10,799 bases of DNA from Lachnospiraceae bacterium (GCA_017540915.1 JAFYAD010000018.1:1-10799); one strand, 5' to 3'; shown: positions 1 to 7,914, counted from the first letter of the stretch. A program made the numbers and translations. The notes: generated from the sequence alone by a model not told the origin.

Positions 1-2
1 GT

Positions 3-1589
3 GAAAGATCCGATCTGTTTGCAGACAAAAAGCTGTATATCAATTCAATATCCGGATATTATCTGACAGAGGCTGATTTTGCCACGCTGGTGGAAAAATA
101 CGGATTGGTCATGAATAGTTCGGTTATCGAGTTTACCGAGCAGACTGAGCTGAACGGGGAAATGTTGAACCGTATCAAAAAGAGACTGACGGACAACGAT
201 ATCGAGCTGGCGATAGATGATTATGGTACAGGATATTCCAACACCACAAATCTTTTGCGTTATAATCCGCTGGTTGTCAAGATCGACAGAGAGCTTATCA
301 GTGGGATCGACAATAACAATAAGATGATGAACATTGTGGAAAACCTCATAGAATTCCTGCACAATAACGGCTATCTGGCGTTGGCTGAGGGCGTTGAGAC
401 CTACGATGAGCTAAGAGTTATGATAGGTCTTGGAGCCGACTATATTCAGGGGTTTTATATTGCAAGACCGGCACCGGAGTTTTTGGATGCCATAGATGAT
501 GAGATTGCCGACCAGATCGTGCGCATCAATGCGGAAAACGGCGGAGCACATACCAAGGTCTACAATCCCACAGACGGGGAAGTTATCTGCGTGGAGGATC
601 TGGTAACGGAGAATTACACATCGGTTCTGGTGGATGTCAGTGAGGTCACCTTAAGAGGTGCGGGTAACATTCTGGTACCGCTGACAGTCACGGTCAAAGA
701 TGAGACGAAGACCAGGATCATCCTGGATAACGCCAGGATGAGTTCACCTACCGAGAAAGGCGTCATAAGCCTTGGCAAGGGGTCGGAGGTCGAGCTTGAA
801 TCCAGGGGTGACAATGTTTTGGACAGAAAAGGTATACTGGTGCCGGTCAACAGTTCCATAAGACTCACAGGAGCAGGTGATCTCAGCATCAGTTCGGAGG
901 CCCTAAACTGCTATGCTATCGGCAATGAGAGCAAATACGGTCACGGTAATATCACCATCGACATGCCGGGAACATTGAATCTCAGATGTAACGGAGAAAC
1001 GTGTATCGGAATAGGAGCAGGGCGCAATACCGATGGAAAGAAGATAAAGATCCTGCAGGGAACGGTTAAGATCGAAGGTTCGGGAGGCATTTGTGTTGGT
1101 ATCGGTACTACCGACGGCGGTGCGGATATCACGATGGATAACTGCAAGGTTCTCATCAGCAATTCGTGTGCTTCAGGTATAGGTATCGGCAGTATAAAAG
1201 GCAAAGCAAACGTATCCTTTAACGGCTTCAGGTGTGAGATCACCGCCACAGGTACCAATCAGGGATTCGTGGGTGTCCTGGAAGAGGGCACGGGAAAGGT
1301 ATCCGTCAAAAACGGCAAGTTGAAGTCTGATATGAAGGGCGAGAGGCTCATGAATATAGGAACCGATGCCGGCAATTTCGATATAGATATCTCTCATGCG
1401 GCTCTGTTCCTGTACGGAGAAGGCAACAGCGTTCACGGAGTAGGCGATGAGCGCGGATCAGGTAATATCAATATCGATTACAGTGAGCTTAATATGCGGT
1501 TTTCTGCTGCGAATACCTATCCGTTGGGCAGTGGTACCGGAGTTGTGAATGTGACCGAGACTGTCAAAAACATAAAACTTAACGAATAG
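3..1589 (+). CDS. EAL-domain c-di-GMP phosphodiesterase with C-terminal glycine-rich repeat domain (5'-partial)
   Basis: The frame is open from base 3, so the gene starts upstream of the window; the GTG at 90 is internal. The first roughly 155 visible residues are the C-terminal two thirds of an EAL domain: LYINSIS (metal-binding Asn strand), IEFTE (metal-binding Glu), IDDYGTGYS (the DDFGTG loop-6 motif), KIDRELI, AEGVET and YIQGFYIARP. The EAL signature itself lies outside the window. All key residues that can be checked are present, so an active enzyme hydrolysing cyclic di-GMP is likely. The remaining roughly 370 residues form a different domain. It has seven or eight imperfect repeats of 27-31 residues with a GIG-x(5-8)-G-x-[IV]-x-[IVM] core (for example CIGIGAG, CVGIGTT, GIGIGS, VHGVGD), best explained as a parallel beta-solenoid. 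No membrane segment separates the two parts, so the repeats should be cytoplasmic. An intrinsic terminator follows the stop codon. Confidence 0.88.
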   Translation, partial: ERSDLFADKKLYINSISGYYLTEADFATLVEKYGLVMNSSVIEFTEQTELNGEMLNRIKKRLTDNDIELAIDDYGTGYSNTTNLLRYNPLVVKIDRELISGIDNNNKMMNIVENLIEFLHNNGYLALAEGVETYDELRVMIGLGADYIQGFYIARPAPEFLDAIDDEIADQIVRINAENGGAHTKVYNPTDGEVICVEDLVTENYTSVLVDVSEVTLRGAGNILVPLTVTVKDETKTRIILDNARMSSPTEKGVISLGKGSEVELESRGDNVLDRKGILVPVNSSIRLTGAGDLSISSEALNCYAIGNESKYGHGNITIDMPGTLNLRCNGETCIGIGAGRNTDGKKIKILQGTVKIEGSGGICVGIGTTDGGADITMDNCKVLISNSCASGIGIGSIKGKANVSFNGFRCEITATGTNQGFVGVLEEGTGKVSVKNGKLKSDMKGERLMNIGTDAGNFDIDISHAALFLYGEGNSVHGVGDERGSGNINIDYSELNMRFSAANTYPLGSGTGVVNVTETVKNIKLNE

Positions 1590-1595
1590 ACAGGG

Positions 1596-1644
1596 AAGCC
1601 GCTTCTTTACTGCTTAAGATAAGCGATAAAGAGCGGCTTTTTTT
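1596..1644 (+). terminator. Intrinsic terminator after the EAL gene, touching the next Shine-Dalgarno
   Basis: A long hairpin is visible. AAGCCGCTTCTTTA pairs with TAAAGAGCGGCTT with one bulged base, and an inner stem GCTTA-AGA-TAAGC sits at the top. A run of seven T follows at 1638-1644. The next base begins GGAGGA (1645-1650), the ribosome binding site of the hybrid kinase gene. There is no space for a promoter between the terminator and that start, so the kinase must be transcribed by read-through or from a promoter inside the EAL gene or the hairpin region. Confidence 0.85.
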
Positions 1645-1657
1645 GGAGGATCTGCCT

Positions 1658-4540
1658 ATGAAGAATATAACTGAGAGAACAGATATCAAAAATGTGGCTG
1701 AATATGAGGAGTTTCTGAGGGACAACAGAGAGAAGATTAACAGAAATCTGGGCATACTGCTGACTGTGTGTATTTTTTCGGGTCCGCTCATAGCGCTTGG
1801 AATTGCGGTAGGGTTTTATAAGGATGTACCTTATTCCACAGCAGTCATGGTGTCGATGTTCATGTTGCTGATCGCAGGCATTAACAAAATTCTCAAGAAA
1901 AGACATCCCTCCTCATATGTGACAGGTGTTTTTTCGCTGCTGGCCATAGACATGCTGTTGTTTGTTATGAACGGCATGCATCTCACAATATATATTGCAT
2001 GGTTTCTGGTGCCGCTTTTGAGCATACGTTACTGCGATTATATTGCTTATTTGGTGGCGCTGGTGATGAATTATATTTTCATGCTGGCTGCAACGTGGTA
2101 TATGTCGGGATATTATGCCGACACAAGACTGAATGTCGGCAGCAGAACGGAGATGTTCATCACCAGGGTGGGCGGATTTACGTTTGAGCTCATAATCATG
2201 ACGGTGTGCGGTTTTTTCCTGTGCAGGATGATGCGTGAGTACTATCGCGGCATGATAGATAAGTATGTTGAAGCCGAAAAAAACCTTGAGCTCTCACAGA
2301 ACCTGAGTGATGAGATCGAGGCGCTGGCGGATATATATCTTACTGTTTTCGAGCTGGATCTTCTGAACGATTCATTTATAGAGGTTCGTTCAAATGATTC
2401 TCGTATCACCGAGTTGGTAGCCAACGCCAGGTCAGATGTCAGGATAACCCTGTCCGAGATGATGGAGGGGTTTGCCGCGGATGAATATAAAGACGAAGTT
2501 GCGGAATTTACCGACTTTGACACGATAGATTTCCGTATGAAAAATAAGAATGTCCTGTCCATGGAGTACCAAAATAAGCAGGGATTCTGGCGCAGGGGCA
2601 GGCTTATCGCCTATAAACGATCAGAGGACGGCAGGGTTTTAAATGTTCTGGGAGTGGTGGAGGATATAGACGATGAGAGGCGCTCGAGGGACAAGCTGAT
2701 CGAGATCTCGGAGAGAGCCGTGGCTGCGAGTGAGGCGAAATCGGCATTCCTGTCCAATGTTTCACATGAGATCCGCACACCCATCAATGCGGTTCTGGGC
2801 ATGAACGAGATCATATTGCGGGAAAGCGAGGACGCCAATGCGTTAGAGTACGCGCAGGGTATAAAGCTGGCCGGAAATACTCTTCTCGGCCTTATCAACG
2901 ATCTGTTGGATTTTTCAAAAATAGAGGCGGGGAAGATGGAGATTGTGCCCGTGGATTATGATCTTTCTTCCGTGGTAAACGACCTTGTGAACATGGCGCA
3001 TATCAGGGCCGACCAGAAGGGGCTGGATGTGGTGCTGGATTTTGACCGAAACATCCCGAAGCTGCTGAGGGGTGATGAGCTGCGCATCAAACAGATCATC
3101 ACCAATATGCTGTCTAACGCCGTAAAATATACGGATAAAGGTTCTGTGACATTCTCCATGGGATTTGAGAGGGTTGAGGGCGAAAAAAATCTGATCAAGC
3201 TCAAGGTGGCCGTAGAGGATACAGGTGTAGGCATTAAGCCTGAGGATATAGACAAGCTCTTTGTGAAGTTTGAGCGTGTGGATGAGGAGAGAAACCGTAA
3301 TGTTGAGGGTACGGGGCTCGGGCTTTCCATCACAAAGCGTCTGCTGGAGATGATGAACTCGACCTTGAAAGTGGAGAGCGAGTACGGGCGAGGCAGCAGG
3401 TTCTCTTTTGTCATTGAGCAGCCTGTGGTGAAATGGGATGCGCTGGGGGATTACGAGACCAATTACAGACAGTGGCTGGCAAACCGTAAACGCTACAAAG
3501 AGAAGTTTACTGCACCCAGAGCGAAGGTTTTGATGGTGGACGACAATCAGATGAACCTGACGGTATTCAAGGGACTCTTAAAGAAAACACAGGTTAAGAC
3601 AGACATTGCGTTAAGCGGAGACGAGGGACTAAAGAAAGCATCCGAGAAGAGGTATGACATCATATTCCTGGATCATATGATGCCCGGAAAAGACGGAATA
3701 CAGACGCTGCATGAGCTCAGAGCCATGAAGGACGGGCCCAACAGGAAAACACCTGTTATCTGTCTCACGGCTAACGCCATATCCGGCGCCAGAGATTATT
3801 ACCTGTCGGAAGGATTTGATGATTATCTCAGCAAACCGGTAGATTACGCAAAACTGGAAGATCTTTTGATAGAGCATCTGCCGGATGATGCGGTTATGCC
3901 TGAGGGCAGTATTTTTGCTTATAAGATGGAAAAGCCGAAGGCTGATGAGGAAGAAGCCGGGGCTATACCGGAAGCACTCGCGGCAATAGAAGCTATCGAT
4001 GCAAAGGAGGGCTTGAAAAACAGCGGTTCGCCGGAGGCTTACATGTCGCTGATCAGGATTTTTTACAATGATATGGACAGGAATATCACACAGCTTTGCA
4101 CCCTGTATGATGAGGAACGCATTCAGGAATACACCGTGTGCGTTCATGCCATGAAAAGCTCTGCATGGCTCATCGGCGCCTTTCAGCTGGGGGAGGACGC
4201 AAGGATGCTGGAGGAAGCCGGCAAAAAATCCGACATGGCATATCTCAGATCCCATCATGATCTGTACATAGGGGAGCTCAAAGAATTCAAAGGGATTTTG
4301 AGGGAATTGTTTGAGGAGGACGGAGAACAGGCGGAGAAGCCGGTAGCGAACACCGAACTGATAGCCTCGAAGTTTGAGATGATGAAGGCTGCAGCCGAGG
4401 CAATGGACTGCGATGTTTTAGATGAGATCTTCGAGGAACTGGCCGGTTATCAGATACAGGGAGATGACGCCGAAAAGATTGACAGCCTTAAAAAGCTGTA
4501 TGACAAGTTCGATTACGAAGGCATCTTAAGGATGCTGTGA
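1658..4540 (+). CDS. Membrane hybrid sensor histidine kinase (HisKA-HATPase-receiver-HPt)
   Basis: A 960-residue transmembrane kinase for a multistep His-Asp-His phosphorelay. The ATG at 1658 is chosen because GGAGGA lies 7 bases upstream; an upstream TTG at 1643 has no ribosome binding site. Domains: about six hydrophobic helices between residues 31 and 190; a short coiled linker; a PAS-like region about 222-340 ending GVVEDIDDERR; HisKA with SHEIRTP, phospho-acceptor His370; HATPase_c with N box NMLSNAVKY, DTGVG (521-525) and GTGLG (551-555); a receiver about 622-745 with VDDN, phospho-acceptor Asp672 in FLDHMMPG, Thr704 and Lys726; and an HPt domain about 775-870 with HAMKSSAWLIGA, phospho-acceptor His830. 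A helical tail of about 90 residues of unknown role follows. All catalytic residues are intact. Having its own receiver and HPt, it could pass phosphate to the response regulator encoded next. The signal sensed cannot be read from the sequence. Confidence 0.95.
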   Translation: MKNITERTDIKNVAEYEEFLRDNREKINRNLGILLTVCIFSGPLIALGIAVGFYKDVPYSTAVMVSMFMLLIAGINKILKKRHPSSYVTGVFSLLAIDMLLFVMNGMHLTIYIAWFLVPLLSIRYCDYIAYLVALVMNYIFMLAATWYMSGYYADTRLNVGSRTEMFITRVGGFTFELIIMTVCGFFLCRMMREYYRGMIDKYVEAEKNLELSQNLSDEIEALADIYLTVFELDLLNDSFIEVRSNDSRITELVANARSDVRITLSEMMEGFAADEYKDEVAEFTDFDTIDFRMKNKNVLSMEYQNKQGFWRRGRLIAYKRSEDGRVLNVLGVVEDIDDERRSRDKLIEISERAVAASEAKSAFLSNVSHEIRTPINAVLGMNEIILRESEDANALEYAQGIKLAGNTLLGLINDLLDFSKIEAGKMEIVPVDYDLSSVVNDLVNMAHIRADQKGLDVVLDFDRNIPKLLRGDELRIKQIITNMLSNAVKYTDKGSVTFSMGFERVEGEKNLIKLKVAVEDTGVGIKPEDIDKLFVKFERVDEERNRNVEGTGLGLSITKRLLEMMNSTLKVESEYGRGSRFSFVIEQPVVKWDALGDYETNYRQWLANRKRYKEKFTAPRAKVLMVDDNQMNLTVFKGLLKKTQVKTDIALSGDEGLKKASEKRYDIIFLDHMMPGKDGIQTLHELRAMKDGPNRKTPVICLTANAISGARDYYLSEGFDDYLSKPVDYAKLEDLLIEHLPDDAVMPEGSIFAYKMEKPKADEEEAGAIPEALAAIEAIDAKEGLKNSGSPEAYMSLIRIFYNDMDRNITQLCTLYDEERIQEYTVCVHAMKSSAWLIGAFQLGEDARMLEEAGKKSDMAYLRSHHDLYIGELKEFKGILRELFEEDGEQAEKPVANTELIASKFEMMKAAAEAMDCDVLDEIFEELAGYQIQGDDAEKIDSLKKLYDKFDYEGILRML

Positions 4541-4550
4541 AATACAGCAT
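4532..4550 (+). other. Short hairpin overlapping the kinase stop codon
   Basis: ATGCTG and CAGCAT form a 6-bp stem with a 7-base loop that includes the TGA stop. No T-run follows, so it is a poor intrinsic terminator. It may protect the mRNA end or be without function. Confidence 0.35.
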
Positions 4551-4578
4551 TTACTCAGGGAAGGCATTGTGGTATAAT
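4550..4578 (+). promoter_or_regulatory. Candidate promoter P1 upstream of the two-receiver regulator
   Basis: TTTACT (4550-4555), a 17-base spacer and TATAAT (4573-4578), preceded by TGG to give an extended -10. The perfect -10, correct spacing and intergenic position make this the best promoter for the downstream response regulator gene. A transcript from here would carry both 114-bp repeat units in its leader. Confidence 0.6.
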
Positions 4579-4800
4579 CTTAACGAAAACGAGCCAACGG
4601 CGAAGTTTGAGTTTAGATTTACCCATACAGGATCACTTAAAGAAGCCGAACGAAGTGAAGGCTGAATTTAGTGACATCGGATGTGATATAATCTTAACGA
4701 AAACGAGCCAACGGCGAAGTTTGAGTTTAGATTTACCCATACAGGATCACTTAATGAAGGCGAACGAAGTGAAGGCTGAATTTAGTGACATCGGATGTGG
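4573..4800 (+). repeat. Two tandem copies of a 114-bp direct repeat, each starting with TATAAT
   Basis: Copy 1 is 4573-4686 and copy 2 is 4687-4800. They differ at only three positions (4641/4755 a-t, 4646/4760 c-g, 4686/4800 a-g), about 97 percent identity. A third TATAATC begins at 4801 in register. Each TATAAT is preceded by TGG or TGA, an extended -10. Because 114 is divisible by 3, one frame stays open through both copies and gives a repetitive 75-codon reading frame. It has no ribosome binding site and I do not call it a gene. Within a unit, GAGCC-AAC-GGC and an AGCC/GGCT pair can form short hairpins. The second is broken by the copy-2 substitution at 4760, so RNA structure does not look conserved. 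Confidence 0.92.
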
Positions 4801-4806
4801 TATAAT
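4798..4806 (+). promoter_or_regulatory. Extended -10 element (P3) nearest the response regulator
   Basis: TGGTATAAT lies 43 bases before the ATG at 4850. No good -35 is seen at the right distance (GAATTT with 17-base spacing), so activity would depend on the extended -10. An equivalent copy, TGATATAAT (P2), lies at 4684-4692. Confidence 0.45.
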
Positions 4807-4849
4807 CCAATATTGTTTGGCAAACAGATTTTGAATGAGGTTAAGATAA

Positions 4850-5617
4850 ATGGGATCATCTGAAAAAATAGTAGTCGTAACCAATAAATACAGCGTGGTG
4901 GTGAAGGGTATAGAAAAGAAGCTTGTCAGCTCCGGATATGAAGTGAGCACTATGGAGTATGACGAGGGCACACCTGATGTCAGCATTCAGGGAGCGGCTC
5001 TGTGTATTATATATCTGCCACCTGATGTGATCACGGATAAGATACAGCATAATCTTTCGGTCATAGTGGAGAGCATCAAGCAAAACAACTGCCGTATCAT
5101 ACTGATAGGTGAGGCATTGCATCATGTGGATGCCATAGAGGCTCTTCCGATGCTGGACGGTTATCCCTGGGTGGATCGTCCTGTGGATGTGGATGATTTT
5201 GCATTCATGGTGGATAAAATGCTGGAAAAGAATTCGGATGAGAGCGGACCCAGGAACATCCTGATAGTGGATGATGACCCAACATATGCCAAGATGGTGA
5301 GGGAATGGCTTAAATCTGCCTACAAGGTGAGCGTTGCCACGGCCGGTATGCAGGCTATAACCCATCTTTTGAAAAACAAGGTGGATCTTGTGCTGCTGGA
5401 CTACGAGATGCCATTGGTAGACGGGACTCAGGTGTTCCAGATGCTGCGCTCCGATCCGGAGACCAAGGATATACCGGTTATATTCCTGACAGGTATCGGA
5501 TCCCGTGACCGCGTGGAGAAAGCGATGAAGCTGCGCCCGGACGGATATATCCTGAAGACCACTCCGAGAGAGAGGCTGTTGGAGTCATTGAATGCATTTT
5601 TTGCCACCAGACAGTGA
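4850..5617 (+). CDS. Two-receiver response regulator without output domain; first receiver degenerate
   Basis: A 255-residue protein. The ATG at 4850 has GAGG 9 bases upstream. Residues about 136-253 are a canonical receiver: acidic pocket DDD (141-143), phospho-acceptor Asp184 in LLDYEMPLVDG, Thr214 in FLTG and Lys236 in ILKTTP. Residues about 6-125 have the size and alternating strand/helix pattern of a second receiver, but the first acidic pocket is replaced by VVVTNKY and the acceptor strand reads CIIYLPPD without the Asp, so I read it as a pseudo-receiver. No DNA-binding, GGDEF or other output domain follows. It probably acts by protein contact or as a phosphate sink. The adjacent hybrid kinase is the obvious partner (inferred from position). 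Transcription probably starts at the TATAAT elements of the tandem repeat. Confidence 0.9.
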   Translation: MGSSEKIVVVTNKYSVVVKGIEKKLVSSGYEVSTMEYDEGTPDVSIQGAALCIIYLPPDVITDKIQHNLSVIVESIKQNNCRIILIGEALHHVDAIEALPMLDGYPWVDRPVDVDDFAFMVDKMLEKNSDESGPRNILIVDDDPTYAKMVREWLKSAYKVSVATAGMQAITHLLKNKVDLVLLDYEMPLVDGTQVFQMLRSDPETKDIPVIFLTGIGSRDRVEKAMKLRPDGYILKTTPRERLLESLNAFFATRQ

Positions 5618-5671
5618 GATTTGGTCTTTGGTCGAATAGTAACTGTTATAAAAGAAAAAAGTCAGAAAAAC

Positions 5672-5700
5672 TTGACATAGCATAGAAACCTTTGTAAAAT
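5672..5700 (+). promoter_or_regulatory. Promoter of the tRNA-Gly gene
   Basis: TTGACA (5672-5677), a 17-base spacer and TAAAAT (5695-5700). This is a near-consensus housekeeping promoter ending 15 bases before the tRNA, as expected for a strongly expressed RNA gene. Confidence 0.85.
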
Positions 5701-5715
5701 AAGGGCTGAGTTTTC

Positions 5716-5786
5716 GCAGGATTAGTACATCGGTAGTATATCAGCTTCCCAAGCTGAGGAGGCGGGTTCGACTCCCGTATCCTGCT
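5716..5786 (+). tRNA. tRNA-Gly (anticodon CCC)
   Basis: A 71-base cloverleaf can be drawn by hand. The acceptor stem is GCAGGAT/ATCCTGC; the D arm is GTAC-ATCGGTA-GTAT; the anticodon arm is TCAGC-TTCCCAA-GCTGA with anticodon CCC; the variable loop has 4 bases; and the T arm is GCGGG-TTCGACT-CCCGT. The discriminator base is T, usual for bacterial tRNA-Gly. CCA is not encoded and must be added after transcription. It reads GGG codons. A T-run follows directly and a hairpin lies 12 bases further on. Confidence 0.95.
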
Positions 5787-5798
5787 TTTTCCCGACAG

Positions 5799-5842
5799 TA
5801 ACCATTCAGAACCACCGGTGGCTTTGAATGGTTATTATTTTA
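5799..5842 (+). terminator. Probable terminator of the tRNA-Gly transcript
   Basis: TAACCATTCA (5799-5808) pairs with TGAATGGTTA (5825-5834), and the palindrome CCACCGGTGG lies inside the loop. The tail (attatttta) is T-rich but interrupted, so termination may be moderate. It separates the tRNA from glmS. Confidence 0.6.
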
Positions 5843-5940
5843 TGATTCAAGGATTATTGAGAGTTCGAAGCACGATACAATCCGTGGATCATCCATCATT
5901 TGATCTTTATATCATTTTAGCAGACAGAAAGGATCTTATT

Positions 5941-7812
5941 ATGTGAGGAATAGTAGGCTATACAGGTAAACACAAGGCGGCCCCCATATTGCTGGACGGA
6001 TTGTCCAAGCTTGAGTACAGAGGTTATGACTCTGCGGGGCTTGCGGTGAGAGAGGGTGACAGCCCGGTTACCATAGTGAAATCCGTGGGAAAGCTTATCA
6101 ATCTGATCAATAAGACGGATAACGGCGACTCCCTGAACGGCAACTGCGGTATCGGACATACCCGCTGGGCAACACACGGTGAGCCGAGCCAGATAAATGC
6201 CCATCCCCATGTTTCCGGGAAGTGCTCTGCCACAGGCAGCGATGTGAATGATTCGGAGGTTGTGGGTGTTCATAACGGCATTATAGAGAATTTTCAGGAG
6301 CTTAGCGCCAAGCTTGTGCGCCGCGGCTACCAGCTTTATTCCCAGACTGACACAGAGGTTCTGATCAAGCTGATAGACTATTATTACAAAAAATACAATA
6401 TGGGTCCCATCGATGCCATAGCCAAGACAATGGTGCGTGTCCGCGGTTCTTACGCGTTAGAGGTCATGTTCGCGGATCATCCGGGAGAGATCTACGTTGC
6501 CAGAAAAGACTCGCCCATGATCATCGGAGTGAATGAAGGTGAATCTTTTATAGCATCCGATGTTCCCGCGATCTTAAAACATACCAGAAATGTTTATTAT
6601 ATTGATAATCTGGAGATGGCGAAGATCACCGCAGGTAACGTGGTATTTTACAACCTTGACGGCGATGTGATAGAAAAAGAGCCGGTTGAGATAACCTTCA
6701 CGGCTGAAGCGGCAGAAAAGGGCGGTTTTGAGCACTTCATGATGAAGGAGATCCATGAGCAGCCCAAAGTTATAGGCGAGACGCTCAACAAATATATCCA
6801 TGACGGTGTCATAGATTTCAGTGAAGTGGGACTGACTGATGAGGATATAAGATCATTTTCTCAGATATTCATCGTAGCATGCGGTTCTGCCTGGCATGTG
6901 GGCATGGAAGCCCAGTATGTGATAGAGGAGTTCACGGATCTGCAGGTGAGGTGCGAGCTGGCGTCCGAGTTCAGATACCGAAAGATAAAACATGATGAAA
7001 ACGCTCTGGTGGTCATCATATCCCAGTCCGGAGAGACTGCGGATTCCCTGGCCGCATTGAGACAGGCGAAGGAAAAGGGCATGAAGACTCTGGCTATCGT
7101 GAATGTGGTGGGAAGTTCCATCGCCAGAGAGGCAGATAATGTTATGTATACCCTGGCGGGACCGGAGATCTCCGTGGCTACCACCAAAGCCTACAGCTGC
7201 CAGTTGGTATGCGCGTTTATGCTGGCTTTGAAATTCGGTCAGGTGAGAGATACATTGAGCGGATCGCATCCGATGGAATACTATATCGACGAGCTTAAGT
7301 CCATACCTGACAAGATTGAGAAGATATTGGAGGACAAGGAGCGCCTTCAGTGGTTTGCGGCAAAATACTCCAATGCGCAGGATGTGTTCTTTATAGGCAG
7401 AGGCATAGATTATGCGGTAGGTCTTGAGGGATCGCTTAAGATGAAGGAGATAAGCTATATTCATTCGGAGGCCTATGCGGCAGGTGAGCTTAAGCACGGC
7501 ACTATCTCCCTGATCGAGGACGGAACTCTGGTCATAGGTATACTGACCCAGAGCGATCTGTATGAGAAGACCATATCTAATATGGTGGAGTGCAAGAGCC
7601 GCGGAGCATACCTTATGGGGATTACGGAATACGGTAAATACGACGTGGAAGATCAGTGCGACTTTGCGGTATACGTGCCAAAGATTGATGAGCACTTTAT
7701 CGGAAGTCTGGCAATAATCCCGCTGCAGCTTCTGGGATACTATATCAGTGTGGTAAAGGGCCTGGATGTGGATAAACCCAGAAATCTTGCAAAGAGCGTC
7801 ACGGTGGAGTGA
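5941..7812 (+). CDS. glmS: Glutamine-fructose-6-phosphate aminotransferase (GlmS) with in-frame TGA at the catalytic Cys codon
   Basis: GlmS makes glucosamine-6-phosphate from fructose-6-phosphate and glutamine, the first step to UDP-GlcNAc for the cell wall. The ATG at 5941 has AAAGGA 7 bases upstream, and the frame then reads M-(TGA)-GIVGYTG. Homologs begin MCGIVGYxG, where the Cys becomes the N-terminal nucleophile. Apart from this codon the enzyme is complete at 623 codons plus stop: glutaminase motifs EYRGYDSAG, HTRWATHG, HNGIIEN and SQTDTE; two SIS domains with CGSAWHVG, SQSGETADS, GSSIAREAD and GRGIDYAVG; and the C-terminus KPRNLAKSVTVE. TGA is an ordinary stop in the neighbouring genes. 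If translation ended at codon 2, the next usable in-frame start (TTG 5989) lacks a ribosome binding site and would lose the nucleophile. Explanations: sequencing error, recent nonsense mutation, or recoding (selenocysteine). No glmS ribozyme is recognisable upstream. Confidence 0.9.
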
Positions 7813-7818
7813 TGATAA

Positions 7819-7850
7819 GGGAACGGATAATTGCCGTTGCCAACATTTTT
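7819..7850 (+). terminator. Weak hairpin plus T-run after glmS
   Basis: GGGAACGG (7819-7826) pairs with CCGTTGCC (7834-7841) around a 7-base loop with one G-G mismatch. TTTTT follows at 7846-7850 after a 4-base gap. It is the first of two hairpins between glmS and loaP and a weaker terminator than the second. Confidence 0.45.
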
Positions 7851-7883
7851 ATGGGGTTAGAAAGATTTGAGTGATCTGTAACG

Positions 7884-7914
7884 AGGGGGGTCGGAGTATT
7901 CGGCTCCCTTTTTT
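7884..7914 (+). terminator. Strong intrinsic terminator between glmS and loaP
   Basis: AGGGGGGTCG (7884-7893) pairs with CGGCTCCCTT (7901-7910), allowing several G-U pairs, around the loop GAGTATT. The T-run covers 7909-7914. Only 35 bases separate it from the loaP ATG, too few for a normal promoter, so loaP expression should depend on passing this terminator. Confidence 0.75.

Noticed and set aside
3629..4258. A 209-codon minus-strand frame
   Set aside because: It lies fully inside the receiver/HPt part of the hybrid kinase, whose coding evidence is very strong; it is a shadow frame.
4607..4834. A 75-codon reading frame across the tandem repeats
   Set aside because: It stays open because the 114-bp period is divisible by three; the start lacks a ribosome binding site, and the bases contain promoter elements and differ without synonymous bias.
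5857..5881. TTGAGA and TACAAT as a glmS promoter
   Set aside because: The spacer is only 13 bases; no other good -35/-10 pair was seen, so the glmS promoter is left unassigned.
5787..5940. A glmS ribozyme upstream of glmS
   Set aside because: The conserved core expected in glmS ribozymes is not recognisable, and the 154-base space includes the tRNA terminator hairpin.
5944..6010. A SECIS element after the glmS TGA, including the GGAC/GTCC hairpin at about 5994-6006
   Set aside because: That hairpin is too far from the TGA for the usual bacterial geometry, and closer pairings are weak or lack a G-containing apical loop.
6853..7695. A 280-codon minus-strand frame
   Set aside because: It lies antisense to conserved SIS domains of GlmS and has no family features of its own.
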